Source: SB11 sp965249955 (GTDB taxonomy: Bacteria; Bacteroidota; Bacteroidia; UBA8524). From it: a stretch of 64,000 nt of DNA. The notes under the pieces were generated by a model. That model searched no databases. It was given only the letters and a program-made list of their open reading frames with translations, and was not told where the DNA came from. Where the stretch lies: positions 3,038,001 through 3,102,000 of the forward strand of contig OZ252261.1 in assembly GCA_965249955.1 (NCBI GenBank), read 5' to 3'. Every line of letters starts with the position of its first letter. Position 1 is the stretch's first letter. The position numbers and the translations under genes are program-made. Below are positions 44,909 through 53,458 of this stretch, one piece after another.

Positions 44909-46618
44909 ATGCGCTATACCGTTGTATTTTTAGCCCTTATAAGCAGTTTGTGCAGCTATGCGCAATCGTCGTTTGTACAAAGCAATAACCGTGAGTACTC
45001 GCACCTTATCGATCGTTACGAGATACTGAACGGACGGATTGACCGTAAGTATTGGTTGTACGGGCAATTACATACCTCATCAAAACCATTGCAACGCTAC
45101 GAAATTGGCGCAATGGCCGAGCAATTGCTAAAAGACAGTAACAAGCGGTATACCCAACGCGATATTTTTAATCTTGAATATTTACTTACTGATAATCCTG
45201 ATATACAAGATAATGCAGTTGTAAAAGGCACACCTGTACTAAAGCATTTTTATACCTATAAGGCTGCTTTGTATGGTTATAAGGCCTACGAGTTTAGCAT
45301 ATTGGTAAACCCTGTGTTGAATTTTACAGCAGGCACTGAACAAGTAGATGGCGAAACCCGTGCAATATGGCAAAATACACGCGGGGCTGAAATGCGCGGG
45401 CAAATTGGCCGCAAGGTGGGTTTTTATACTTACCTGACCGAAAACCAAGTAAAAGCACCTTTATACCTTGCTAACCGTACAAGAGCAGCAGGTGTTTTCC
45501 CAGGGGCAGGGCTAACCAAACCTTACAAAACCGATAGCAATACCTTTGATTTTTTTGAAGCACGCGGTTACATCACTTTTGATGTGGCTAAGTTGATTAA
45601 TTTTCAGTTTGGACACGACAGAAATTTTATTGGCAATGGCTACCGATCGCTGGTGCTTAGTGATTTTTCTAAAGAGAATTTATTTTTAAAGATTAAAACA
45701 AACGTTTGGCGTATAAACTATACCAACTTGTTTATGCAGCTAAATGCTTTTAACCCCACACAGGCCAAGCGTGATAAGCGCGATAAGTTTATGACCTTTC
45801 ACCACCTGAGTGTGAACCTTACTAAACGATTGAACATAGGCATTTTTGAAAGCATAGTGTTTAGCCGTGGTGATAGCGCAACAGGCAATGGGCATTTTGA
45901 TTATAACTATCTGAACCCTATAATATTTTATCGCGCTATTGAGCAATCAAACAGTGGAGTTAGCGGCGATAATGCCTTACTGGGTTTTGATGTAAAATAC
46001 AATGCTACCCAAAGCCTTAGCTTTTACGGACAAGTAATTTTGGATGAATTTCATATAAAAGAATTGCGCAGCAATCGCGGTTCGTGGTTAAACAAATACG
46101 GTTTGCAAGGAGGTGTAAAGTATATAAATGCCTTTACTATAAACAATCTTGATGTACAATTAGAAGCCAACCACGTACGTCCCTATACCTATCAACACTT
46201 TAATAATGCCCAAACCTATACCAACACGGGCACGCCACTGGCGCACCCCATGGGTGCAAACTTTAACGAGCTGATAGCCATAGTACGCTACCAACCTGCA
46301 AAACGTTTTAATATTATAGCCAAAGCCATATATACCAAATATGGAACGGATAGCGCAGGGCGAAACTTTGGAGGAGATATTACCCAAAACTACTATACCC
46401 GCTACGCTGAAAATGGCAACACCGTAGGGCAGGGGATAGGGAACACTTTGCTATGGGGTGAGTTAACAGCTACCTATATGCCCACACATAACCTGTTTTT
46501 TGATGTGCGCTACATATACCGCAAACTAAACAGCGATATAGCTACCCAAACCTCCACAAGCAATATGTTAGTGGTAGGTATGCGCCTAAACTTTGGTTTG
46601 AGGGGGTTTGAGTTTTAA
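44909..46618 (+). CDS. Wzi/RemB-like outer-membrane protein
   Basis: A 569-residue outer-membrane beta-barrel protein: signal peptide 1-18 ending in SYAQ, then a long series of amphipathic strands ending in MRLNFGLRGFEF with a terminal aromatic residue. The sequence (FDFFEARGYITFDVAKLINFQFGHDRNFIGNGYRSLVLSDF) is typical of capsule-assembly Wzi-like proteins, of which the Bacteroidota gliding protein RemB is one. It would hold surface polysaccharide or take part in motility. A TATCTTCG box just before the ATG may be its promoter -7 element, giving a nearly leaderless message. Confidence 0.75.
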   Translation: MRYTVVFLALISSLCSYAQSSFVQSNNREYSHLIDRYEILNGRIDRKYWLYGQLHTSSKPLQRYEIGAMAEQLLKDSNKRYTQRDIFNLEYLLTDNPDIQDNAVVKGTPVLKHFYTYKAALYGYKAYEFSILVNPVLNFTAGTEQVDGETRAIWQNTRGAEMRGQIGRKVGFYTYLTENQVKAPLYLANRTRAAGVFPGAGLTKPYKTDSNTFDFFEARGYITFDVAKLINFQFGHDRNFIGNGYRSLVLSDFSKENLFLKIKTNVWRINYTNLFMQLNAFNPTQAKRDKRDKFMTFHHLSVNLTKRLNIGIFESIVFSRGDSATGNGHFDYNYLNPIIFYRAIEQSNSGVSGDNALLGFDVKYNATQSLSFYGQVILDEFHIKELRSNRGSWLNKYGLQGGVKYINAFTINNLDVQLEANHVRPYTYQHFNNAQTYTNTGTPLAHPMGANFNELIAIVRYQPAKRFNIIAKAIYTKYGTDSAGRNFGGDITQNYYTRYAENGNTVGQGIGNTLLWGELTATYMPTHNLFFDVRYIYRKLNSDIATQTSTSNMLVVGMRLNFGLRGFEF

Positions 46619-46633
46619 TTACAATAAGTTTTA

Positions 46634-47203
46634 ATGAAGAAATGTATACTATTATCTCTTGTATTAGGGATGCTATGGGCTTGTGGAAGGCCAAAAGGAG
46701 AAACGGTTGAAGTAATAGGCCAATACCACAGGGTGATGCCAAAAGTTGAAATACTATTGCCCAATGGGTTTATATATTTTAATTTAGAAGATAATAAGCA
46801 AAGAATAAAAGAAAAAACCAACGATGCTACTTTGTTTAAGTGGTTCGACCAAATGTCTAACTCTTATCACGGAGCTAAAATGTTTTTAGATACTATAAGC
46901 CTTTCAAACTCAGTAATGTTTTATAGTACGGGTGTTCACGTACCACTTACTAAAGAAAATGTACGCGATATGATTTCGACAATTGAGAAGGGAGTATACT
47001 CGTTTAGAGGAGAGGTGGTGCGAGAAGAATCGTCGTTGATACGAATTGGAGATAAAAGCATCTTTAAGCTGAAATACAAGTTTCCAAGTGATAACAGGTA
47101 TGCCATTTATTATGTAATAAGTACAAGTTTAAAAACAGTGGGTATGAATGTACTTACCAATGATGATGATTTGTATCACTATGTTAAAAATATAAAACTA
47201 TAA
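46634..47203 (+). CDS. Hypothetical lipoprotein
   Basis: A 189-residue protein with a lipobox LWAC (Cys17), then a compact domain that may be alpha/beta, with KEKTNDATLFKWFDQMSNSYHGAK and a C-terminal YAIYYVISTSLKTVGMNVL. I recognise no family. It is 15 bases after the Wzi-like gene and 4 bases before the GreA-like gene, so the three are probably co-transcribed. Envelope location is predicted; its function is unknown. Confidence 0.7.
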   Translation: MKKCILLSLVLGMLWACGRPKGETVEVIGQYHRVMPKVEILLPNGFIYFNLEDNKQRIKEKTNDATLFKWFDQMSNSYHGAKMFLDTISLSNSVMFYSTGVHVPLTKENVRDMISTIEKGVYSFRGEVVREESSLIRIGDKSIFKLKYKFPSDNRYAIYYVISTSLKTVGMNVLTNDDDLYHYVKNIKL

Positions 47204-47207
47204 GTAA

Positions 47208-47666
47208 GTGGATAACAGCATAGTAAAACAACAACTGTATAATTTTTGCCTTGATTCGCTAAACAAACGTATTGAGGCTGCAAAAACTTCTATGGAGGAT
47301 GCACAAAACTCAGCCAACGAAGAAGGCAAAAGCTCTATGGGCGATAAGTACGAAACTGCGCGTGCCATGGGGCAAATAGTGCGCGATATGAATGCCAAGC
47401 AGTTGCAAGAAGCCTTTAAAGAATTATCTTTTCTACAAAAAATAAATCCTGAAAAAGTGAATACTACTATTGATGTAGGCTGTGCAGTAAAAACCACAGC
47501 AGGTAATTTTTATATATCAATAAGCATAGGTCAGCTAAAAATTGAAAACCAAACGTGGTTTGCCCTTTCGGCAGGTGCACCTATAGCACAAGCCTTGCTA
47601 AACAAAAAAGTAGGCGATAATTATACTTTTAGAGATAAAACCGAACAGATTTTAGAGGTGTTTTAG
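47208..47666 (+). CDS. GreA/GreB-like protein
   Basis: A 152-residue protein with an N-terminal coiled coil containing EEGKSSMGDKYETARAMGQ and a C-terminal domain ending in GAPIAQALLNKKVGDNYTFRDK, which resembles the FKBP-like end of GreA/GreB (SPIGxALxGKxVGD). Relatives in Bacteroidota are often mislabelled 3-oxoacyl-ACP synthase. It could bind the RNA polymerase secondary channel, but the acidic coiled-coil tip residues of true Gre factors are not evident. A GTG at 47208 is the likely start. Confidence 0.65.
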   Translation: MDNSIVKQQLYNFCLDSLNKRIEAAKTSMEDAQNSANEEGKSSMGDKYETARAMGQIVRDMNAKQLQEAFKELSFLQKINPEKVNTTIDVGCAVKTTAGNFYISISIGQLKIENQTWFALSAGAPIAQALLNKKVGDNYTFRDKTEQILEVF

Positions 47667-48016
47667 GCAGTTTTCATTTAGAATTTAACAATTATCATTT
47701 AGTCTTTAGCTATTAGCAATTAAATCACTTTGTGTGGTTTTGATTAAGTTATTGCACAGCGTTTTGCCGCTTGTAGGCTGTCATCCTGAGCGCAGTCGAA
47801 GGAGTGTGGTCAAAACAGCATCTCCCTCTACATTACACCTGAATTGGGTAACGAGACCCTGAACTAAATTCAGGGTGACGGGGAAGTGTAACACCCATAA
47901 CACCTCTGTTATACTGTTACCCCCTATTATGGTATTTCTTTTATTAATAATTAATGATACTATTGTAATAACTCTTTATTAGCCTTGCTTATCTTTGTTA
48001 TTCTAATTAATTGAAT
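47667..48016. other. 350-bp gene-free interval with REP-like repeat
   Basis: It contains no credible gene. The middle holds the repeat at 47776-47883; the rest is AT-rich and includes a tandem-looking TTTAG/AATT stretch at about 47675-47725. No clear promoter for the AbiJ-like gene is seen. Confidence 0.6.
47776..47883. repeat. REP-like repeat, TCATCCTGAGC family
   Basis: It begins GGCTGTCATCCTGAGCGCAG and ends with a hairpin, ACCCTGAA (47856-47863) / TTCAGGGT (47869-47876), then GACGGGG. A near-identical copy of its first ~36 bases lies in opposite orientation at 59422-59458. Sequences of this kind are scattered in many bacterial genomes between genes. Confidence 0.75.
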
Positions 48017-48910
48017 ATGTTGTTTTCAGAAAGATATGGTTACACAAAGCCAAGGGAGGCATTGCAAATTGAGAGCATAGATGAGCCACTTAGAAATAGG
48101 TTGTGGAATGAAATGAAATCTTTTTATATACTTTTTCTGCGTTTTGGAGGGTTTGAAAAATTTGTTTACACTTTATGGATAGATTTTTTTAAATCTACAA
48201 ACGAAGATATTCCAGGGGTTGGGGCTGATGTTCATCCTAGACCTGGTATTGATGGAGAATTAGTTTTTAGAGTTTTGAAAAATCATATTCAAAAAGCTGA
48301 ATGGCATCAAGTTTACAATTTAATTGAGTTTTCATTTTGTACTCCGATAAATAATGAAGATAAATTTGATGTCGAATTTGAGAACGCAAAAAGTGAAATT
48401 ATTAGTGAAATAAATAAAATATTTGAAAAAGAAAAAGCAGGTTATAGGCTTATCAACGGAAAAATAACACCCATTACTAATGAAGCGGAAATACAAGGTA
48501 TTGAAGAGGCTATTAACTCAACAGAAAATAATATATTAAAATCGGTAAACACACATCTCAAAGCAGGGCTAACCAAGCTATCTGACCGTCAAAACCCCGA
48601 TTACAGAAATTCTATTAAAGAGTCTATTTCTGCTGTGGAAGCATTAGTAAATATTATTAATGGAGATACTAAAGGCACATTAGGTACTTCTATAAAAAAG
48701 CTAAAAACAAAAATTAATATTCATCCAGCCTTAGAAAGTGGTTTTAATTCTATATACGGCTATACCAGTGATGCTGATGGGATTAGGCACCCCCTTAAAG
48801 ACAATGATACTTGCGATTTTGACGATGCAAAGTATATGATGGTTTCTTGCAGTGCATTTATAAATTATCTTATTGGTAAGGCTTCAAAAGCAGGTATATT
48901 AACAACATAA
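48017..48910 (+). CDS. AbiJ-like putative abortive infection protein
   Basis: A 297-residue soluble protein. The N-terminus (MLFSERYGYTKPREALQIES, then EPLRNRLWNEM, about 1-110) matches the AbiJ N-terminal domain 4 pattern. The C-terminal part has YRNSIKESISAVEALVN (about 196-212) and GIRHPL (Arg257, His258) followed by a helix, as in HEPN-like domains of abortive infection proteins. HEPN proteins are often RNases, but the usual RxxxxH motif is not clear here. I chose the ATG at 48017; a TTG two codons upstream is also possible. REP-like repeat islands lie on both sides. Defence is inferred from the family only. Confidence 0.65.
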   Translation: MLFSERYGYTKPREALQIESIDEPLRNRLWNEMKSFYILFLRFGGFEKFVYTLWIDFFKSTNEDIPGVGADVHPRPGIDGELVFRVLKNHIQKAEWHQVYNLIEFSFCTPINNEDKFDVEFENAKSEIISEINKIFEKEKAGYRLINGKITPITNEAEIQGIEEAINSTENNILKSVNTHLKAGLTKLSDRQNPDYRNSIKESISAVEALVNIINGDTKGTLGTSIKKLKTKINIHPALESGFNSIYGYTSDADGIRHPLKDNDTCDFDDAKYMMVSCSAFINYLIGKASKAGILTT

Positions 48911-48917
48911 CTTAAAC

Positions 48918-48959
48918 CGTAACACTTCGTAACACTATTACGCGTTACGAAGTGTTACG
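48918..48959. repeat. Perfect 16-base-pair hairpin after the AbiJ-like gene
   Basis: CGTAACACTTCGTAAC (48918-48933), a 10-base loop, then GTTACGAAGTGTTACG (48944-48959). No T run follows on the plus strand. It may stop or protect the AbiJ-like transcript, or be part of the repeat island. Confidence 0.7.
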
Positions 48960-48965
48960 CCACCC

Positions 48966-49054
48966 CGTCATTGCGAGGTCTTCCGAAGCAATCCCATACC
49001 CATCTATTCAAACAGATTGCTTCTAAACCCGAAGACGGTTTTATCGCAATGACG
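48966..49054. repeat. Palindromic REP unit, CGTCATTGCGAG family
   Basis: Outer arms CGTCATTGCGA (48966-48976) and TCGCAATGACG (49044-49054) are perfect, as are inner arms GAAGCAATC (48985-48993) and GATTGCTTC (49015-49023). This is the widespread CGTCATTGCGAGG...GAAGCAATC intergenic repeat. Confidence 0.85.
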
Positions 49055-49070
49055 ATAGTCGGGAGCGTTG

Positions 49071-49165
49071 GCTGTCATTCCCATTTTAAATGGGAATCTG
49101 TGGGAAGGCGATAAGGCATACATCTAACGCGCAGATTCTCAATCAAGTTGAGAATGACGGGCAGC
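49071..49165. repeat. Composite palindromic unit, TGTCATTCCC family
   Basis: Ends GCTGTCATTC and GAATGACGGGCAGC are near-inverted. Inside are two hairpins: ATTCCCATTT / AAATGGGAAT (49077-49097) and ATTCTCAA / TTGAGAAT (49135-49155). Confidence 0.75.
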
Positions 49166-49310
49166 CGCGCATACTAAAGGTAATACCCATTCAAACGTTT
49201 ACCCATAGCCTTTCCCAGCCATTGCAATGGCTCTAAAATCAATTCTAAAGTATAGGAAAAAGATTGCTTTGATAGCCTAAGAAGGTAATCTCGCCATGAC
49301 GAAAAAAGCA

Positions 49311-50054
49311 CTATTCGCTTTCAATATCTTCGCCTAAACTTTCGGCAAAAGTGTTTATGCCTGCTAATATTGCTGCATCAGTTGCTTTGTTGGGTGAGTA
49401 TTTTAATAGCTGTTGGTAGCGTTCTTCATACTCATCAGCTACATTAAAAAATACCATCAAAGGCACATATATTTCTTGTATATCTTCGTCATCCACCTGC
49501 GCAGCACTCTCTACAATGTCTTTAATTTCACCATCTACCAAGTTTTGATTTTTTATTATCGGCTCGTATATCGCGTGCTCATCTTGGTATAGGTCATCAT
49601 CAGTTAGTAAAAACTCCTTTAAAAAGTCATCTAACGAAAGTTCTGCATCAGCTTCTTTGCATTCGTTTATGTATAGCAATAGGTTTAGCAGTTCAGTTCC
49701 ACGGTCAAGAATACCGTCTTCAATTTCTGCCCATTCTGCCGATTCAAGGTAATCTGCTCCCAAACGAACTGAGTCGGCGGCAAAAAAGTTTACCATCAGC
49801 AAATCAAAACAAAACTCTCTTATCGGTTCAAAAGCAGGGTTAGCATCAAAGGCAGCATCTACACTAGCTAACTTTACTTCAAAATTATCTTGTTGACTAA
49901 AAGCTGTAATCAACGCTGTCAACAAAGGTTGGTGCTCAGTATTACTAACGGCATTACCATCGGCTTTACTTCCGTCTAAAAAGCCTGTTATCATTGCCTG
50001 CAAGGCATCTTTTACAGGTGCAAAAATTTGGGGTTGCATATCTTCTGTACTCAA
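49311..50054 (-). CDS. Acidic protein of unknown function
   Basis: A 247-residue strongly acidic, mostly helical protein without signal peptide or membrane segment; I do not recognise the family. Asp/Glu clusters include LLTDDDLYQDEHA and AQVDDEDIQEIY. The start is a TTG at 50054 that shares its bases with the pyrC-like stop (TTGA), so translation is probably coupled; an ATG five codons later is an alternative. It is the last gene of the minus-strand set that begins with the BatA-like gene. Confidence 0.75.
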   Translation of the reverse strand: MSTEDMQPQIFAPVKDALQAMITGFLDGSKADGNAVSNTEHQPLLTALITAFSQQDNFEVKLASVDAAFDANPAFEPIREFCFDLLMVNFFAADSVRLGADYLESAEWAEIEDGILDRGTELLNLLLYINECKEADAELSLDDFLKEFLLTDDDLYQDEHAIYEPIIKNQNLVDGEIKDIVESAAQVDDEDIQEIYVPLMVFFNVADEYEERYQQLLKYSPNKATDAAILAGINTFAESLGEDIESE

Positions 50055-51313
50055 AACCGTAGTATTTTATTATTGTTTGCTGTTAAAATTATTTTACCCG
50101 TAAGGGTTTGTCCCCAAAGGGGAGAGTTTACCGATTTTGAAAAATTAGCGGCCTTGTTATACTGCCATTTCTCGGTAGGATGAAACACGGTAATGTTTGC
50201 TGTGTTGCCTTCTTGTATGCTTGCTGCATCAACACCCAACACTTTGCGGGGTTGGTGGCTAATGGCATTTATAAGGGTATCTATACCCAAGCTGTCTTTT
50301 AGTTGTAATGCAAGTGGCAAAAAAGCTTGCAAGCCGATCATCCCATTTGTGGCGTATTCAAACTCTACTACTTTGCTTTCGGCATCTTGTGGGTTGTGGT
50401 CGGTGCAAATGGCATCAATAGTACCATCTTTCAAACCGTTTATCAAAGCCTCTCTATCGTCACCTGTACGCAATGGTGGGGTAAGTTTATAGTTGGTATC
50501 GTATTCTTCCAGTGCGCTATCGTCCCAAATTAAGTTTGCAATAGCCACATCGGCAGTTACTTGTAGTCCTTCTTTTTTAGCTTCTCTAATTAATGCCACC
50601 GCTTGTGCAGTAGAGATGTGTGAAAAGTGAATTTTAGCATTGTTATATCTAGCCAATTCAATATCGCGGGCAACCACAAGCTGTTCTGCAAGATGGGGTA
50701 TACCCTTCATGCCTAAGTGAACCGCCATTTCACCTTCGTTCATTTGACCGCTTACTGATAGGCCTTCATCTTGTGCGTGCACACACAACAAGCCGTTAAA
50801 GCCTTTGGCATACAACATAGCACGGTGCATTAGTCCACTATCGGCAATGGCTTTATTACCATCTGTAAAGGCTATTGCACCAGCCGTGTGCATATCGTAC
50901 AACTCGGCCAAGTCTTCGCCTTCTCTTTTTTGGGTAATGCAACCCATAGGGTATACACTGGTTACCTGTCCTTTGGCTTTATTAATAATATACTCTACTT
51001 CTGATTTTGAGTGTACAGGCGGATAGGTAGCAGGCAATACTGCCACTCCTGTAAAACCACCTGCGGCGGCAGCACGGCAACCGCTAAGTATATCTTCGCG
51101 TTGCTCGTAACCGGGGTCGGCAAATTGAACGCGCATATCCATAAACCCCGTAGAGGTATGTGTACCCGTTCCGTCTACCGTTTCGGCATTGGTACTGTTT
51201 AAATTTTTGCCAATGGCTTTTATTTGCCCGTTCTCGATTAAAATATCAAGGGCTTGCCCGTTGTGGGGGCTGTTTGGGTCGGCTATGGTTGTGTTTTGTA
51301 TCAGCAGGTGCAT
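50051..51313 (-). CDS. pyrC: Dihydroorotase homologue lacking the HxH metal motif
   Basis: A 420-residue amidohydrolase of the dihydroorotase family. The overall pattern (GFMDM...DPGYEQREDI, CVHAQDEGLS, IHFSHISTAQAV, CTDHNPQD) fits PyrC. However, the first metal-binding motif, normally HVH, reads RVQ at 61-63, and the late TDHAPH motif reads TDHNPQ. It may be a non-catalytic partner, like the inactive dihydroorotase subunits known to associate with aspartate transcarbamoylase, or have changed function. It lies 5 bases after the BatA-like gene and overlaps the next gene by 4. Confidence 0.85.
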   Translation of the reverse strand: MHLLIQNTTIADPNSPHNGQALDILIENGQIKAIGKNLNSTNAETVDGTGTHTSTGFMDMRVQFADPGYEQREDILSGCRAAAAGGFTGVAVLPATYPPVHSKSEVEYIINKAKGQVTSVYPMGCITQKREGEDLAELYDMHTAGAIAFTDGNKAIADSGLMHRAMLYAKGFNGLLCVHAQDEGLSVSGQMNEGEMAVHLGMKGIPHLAEQLVVARDIELARYNNAKIHFSHISTAQAVALIREAKKEGLQVTADVAIANLIWDDSALEEYDTNYKLTPPLRTGDDREALINGLKDGTIDAICTDHNPQDAESKVVEFEYATNGMIGLQAFLPLALQLKDSLGIDTLINAISHQPRKVLGVDAASIQEGNTANITVFHPTEKWQYNKAANFSKSVNSPLWGQTLTGKIILTANNNKILRF

Positions 51314-51318
51314 TTCTG

Positions 51319-53343
51319 CTATTTTAAAAATCTTAGCAATAATACTTCACATAAAAGGAAAAACAAGCCAAACATTATGCAATATCGCCACAATTGTATG
51401 CCTTTATCGGCTTCAACTATGGCTTGTGCTATGCCTTTTGGGGTATTTTTCAACACCCTAATATTGGGCAAAGTAATTATCTCAGTAAGTTGTTCTTCGC
51501 TAAAATAACTATTGGCCGATTCGCTTCTATCGTAATTAAAGGCTACCCTTACCCCAGCATCTTTATTGCTAGTGATTAGGGTATAATTTCCTGGTTCTTT
51601 TAGTTCAGGCCCTGCGGCAAGGTTTAGTTTATTTTCTTTAATCACCATTTGAGGTATCAACTCTGCTTTATCCAGTTTCAGCTTATACACTTGGTCTTTG
51701 CCTTGTCCCGCAAGGTTTAGTTTTACCAGTTTGCCATCGCCAATGGTATAAAACAAATCGGGGTTGATAACACTGTTTAGTGCTATATTAAACATAATAG
51801 GCACAAACAAGGCGTGTGAGGCAAAGTTGTTCCACTGACCGTTTAGTGCTGAGTTGAATAGGTATACATGACCATTTTCAGCAGTATAATGGGTAAGAAA
51901 AGCTTGCCCGTTTTGCAGGCGCATTATAGGCTCGCCACTGGTTGCAGTAGTTGTGAAATATTTTTGAATAATGGGCTTATCAATATTGTTGGATAGTTTT
52001 TCAAACGTATTTCTAAACACAGGATGTTCGGCATTTAGGTAAACCACCTTTTCGTTTTGCTCGGCATAGCCTTGCCATTGGCCTGTACCCAATGAAGCTA
52101 AAAAGCTATTTAGAGAGGCATCTAATTTATCAATAGCGGGAGGAAATACAATCAATGAACCACCCGAATTAACAAACTTTTTAAGCTCTTCGCTCAAACC
52201 GCTTGATATGGTTTTTATCCCATCTAAAACTATTAAGCTGTATTGTGGAAAAGCCGAGTAATCTAATTGCTTATCGCTTACTTGGTTTAACTTATAATAC
52301 TCGTCAATTTTACCATACACCGCACCAATAAAATTTGAAGGATCATCGGGATAGATAGAAAGTATGTTTATTTCTTGTTTCACCTCGAAAGAGAAAAACA
52401 GTTTATCATCAAAAGTAATGGGGGCATCCATCACCGCTACTTCGGCATTTTGCCAGCCTGTTGCAGCGGCAGTGAAGGTAAGTTCTAAACTTTTTGTTTC
52501 GTTTTTGCCTATGCTAAAGTTGGCCAAGCCCTTTTGTACGTTGTTTATTTTTAGCGTTAGCGGAATATTCTCTTGCTCATCGCCATAGTTTTTTACTCGC
52601 ACCATCAGCTGTGCAGGTTTATTTACCTGTACATAGGGTGTTATTAACCATACCGAATCAATACTTAAATTGGCTTTGGGGTTGGCTTCCAGCTTCACCA
52701 ACTCTGTAACTATGGTGGTGTCGGCATTTATAGCACTTACATCAACCATATTTTGTTGGTAATCGCTAAGTATATAGGCTATACGCTGCGCGTAAGGGTC
52801 TTTATTCAGCGCTTCTTTTTGACGGGAAATAATATCAGAAAGTTTGCGCGATACTGGCGATACCTGCACTTCATCAACCATGCGCAAAAAATCTTCACGG
52901 TTTACCAAACGTTGGTGTTTGCCTTCAAAATCAGCCGTTAGTAGTTGGTACAAATCGGTAGATGAATAGGCAGAGGCTATATCGCGGGCTTTGTTTTTGG
53001 CAGCTTGCAGCAACTCACCTTCTTTGCCCACACTACTCATACTAAACGAGTTATCAATATAAACACTCACTGCCGTAACACCTTGTTGGCTACCGCCCGT
53101 TGCGGCAGGTATATAAGGCTGCACAAAGGCCAATACCAAAAAGGTGATGGCAAATATGCGTGCCATTAGCACTAAAATATGTTTAAGGTTTCTTTGTGAG
53201 CGGGTTTCTTGTTGCACCTCTTGCAACAGGGCTACATTGGTGAAGTAAACACGCTTGAAACGCCTGAAATTGAAAAGGTGTATGATGATAGGTATTGCTA
53301 TGGATGCCAGTGCGGCAAAAAACAAAGGGTATAGCCAACTCAT
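51319..53343 (-). CDS. BatA-domain membrane protein with VWA domain
   Basis: A 674-residue membrane protein. The N-terminal BatA domain (MSWLYPLFFAALASIAIPIIIHLFNFRRFKRV, then a second span at about 60-77) leads into a VWA-like domain with MIDAS-type residues in YIDNSFSMSS, about residue 90. A long beta-rich extracytoplasmic region follows, and a last membrane helix lies near the C-terminus (LWRYCIMFGLFFLLCEVLLLRFLK). It resembles the aerotolerance-type membrane proteins of Bacteroidota. Its function is unknown; the link with the PyrC homologue is one of position only. Confidence 0.85.
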   Translation of the reverse strand: MSWLYPLFFAALASIAIPIIIHLFNFRRFKRVYFTNVALLQEVQQETRSQRNLKHILVLMARIFAITFLVLAFVQPYIPAATGGSQQGVTAVSVYIDNSFSMSSVGKEGELLQAAKNKARDIASAYSSTDLYQLLTADFEGKHQRLVNREDFLRMVDEVQVSPVSRKLSDIISRQKEALNKDPYAQRIAYILSDYQQNMVDVSAINADTTIVTELVKLEANPKANLSIDSVWLITPYVQVNKPAQLMVRVKNYGDEQENIPLTLKINNVQKGLANFSIGKNETKSLELTFTAAATGWQNAEVAVMDAPITFDDKLFFSFEVKQEINILSIYPDDPSNFIGAVYGKIDEYYKLNQVSDKQLDYSAFPQYSLIVLDGIKTISSGLSEELKKFVNSGGSLIVFPPAIDKLDASLNSFLASLGTGQWQGYAEQNEKVVYLNAEHPVFRNTFEKLSNNIDKPIIQKYFTTTATSGEPIMRLQNGQAFLTHYTAENGHVYLFNSALNGQWNNFASHALFVPIMFNIALNSVINPDLFYTIGDGKLVKLNLAGQGKDQVYKLKLDKAELIPQMVIKENKLNLAAGPELKEPGNYTLITSNKDAGVRVAFNYDRSESANSYFSEEQLTEIITLPNIRVLKNTPKGIAQAIVEADKGIQLWRYCIMFGLFFLLCEVLLLRFLK

Positions 53344-53458
53344 TAAAGGTCAAAATTAGTGATTTTGTTAATACTTGAACGGGTACATAAGTAAAAATGT
53401 TGCTTAATATAGATGAACGAGTATTTGTTTAAGTCAAAATGGTACTATATTTAAACTA

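Larger units (their letters stand above)
48911..49310. other. 400-bp gene-free interval packed with palindromic repeats
   Basis: From left to right: a 16-base-pair hairpin (48918-48959), a palindromic REP unit (48966-49054), a second composite unit (49071-49165), and about 100 bases with a decayed copy (GATTGCTTTGATAGCC and CTCGCCATGACG near 49263-49300). No coding region is credible. Confidence 0.75.

Noticed and set aside
47667..49310. CRISPR array
   Set aside because: The repeats differ from each other, are palindromic, and are not separated by spacers of equal length; no cas genes are present.
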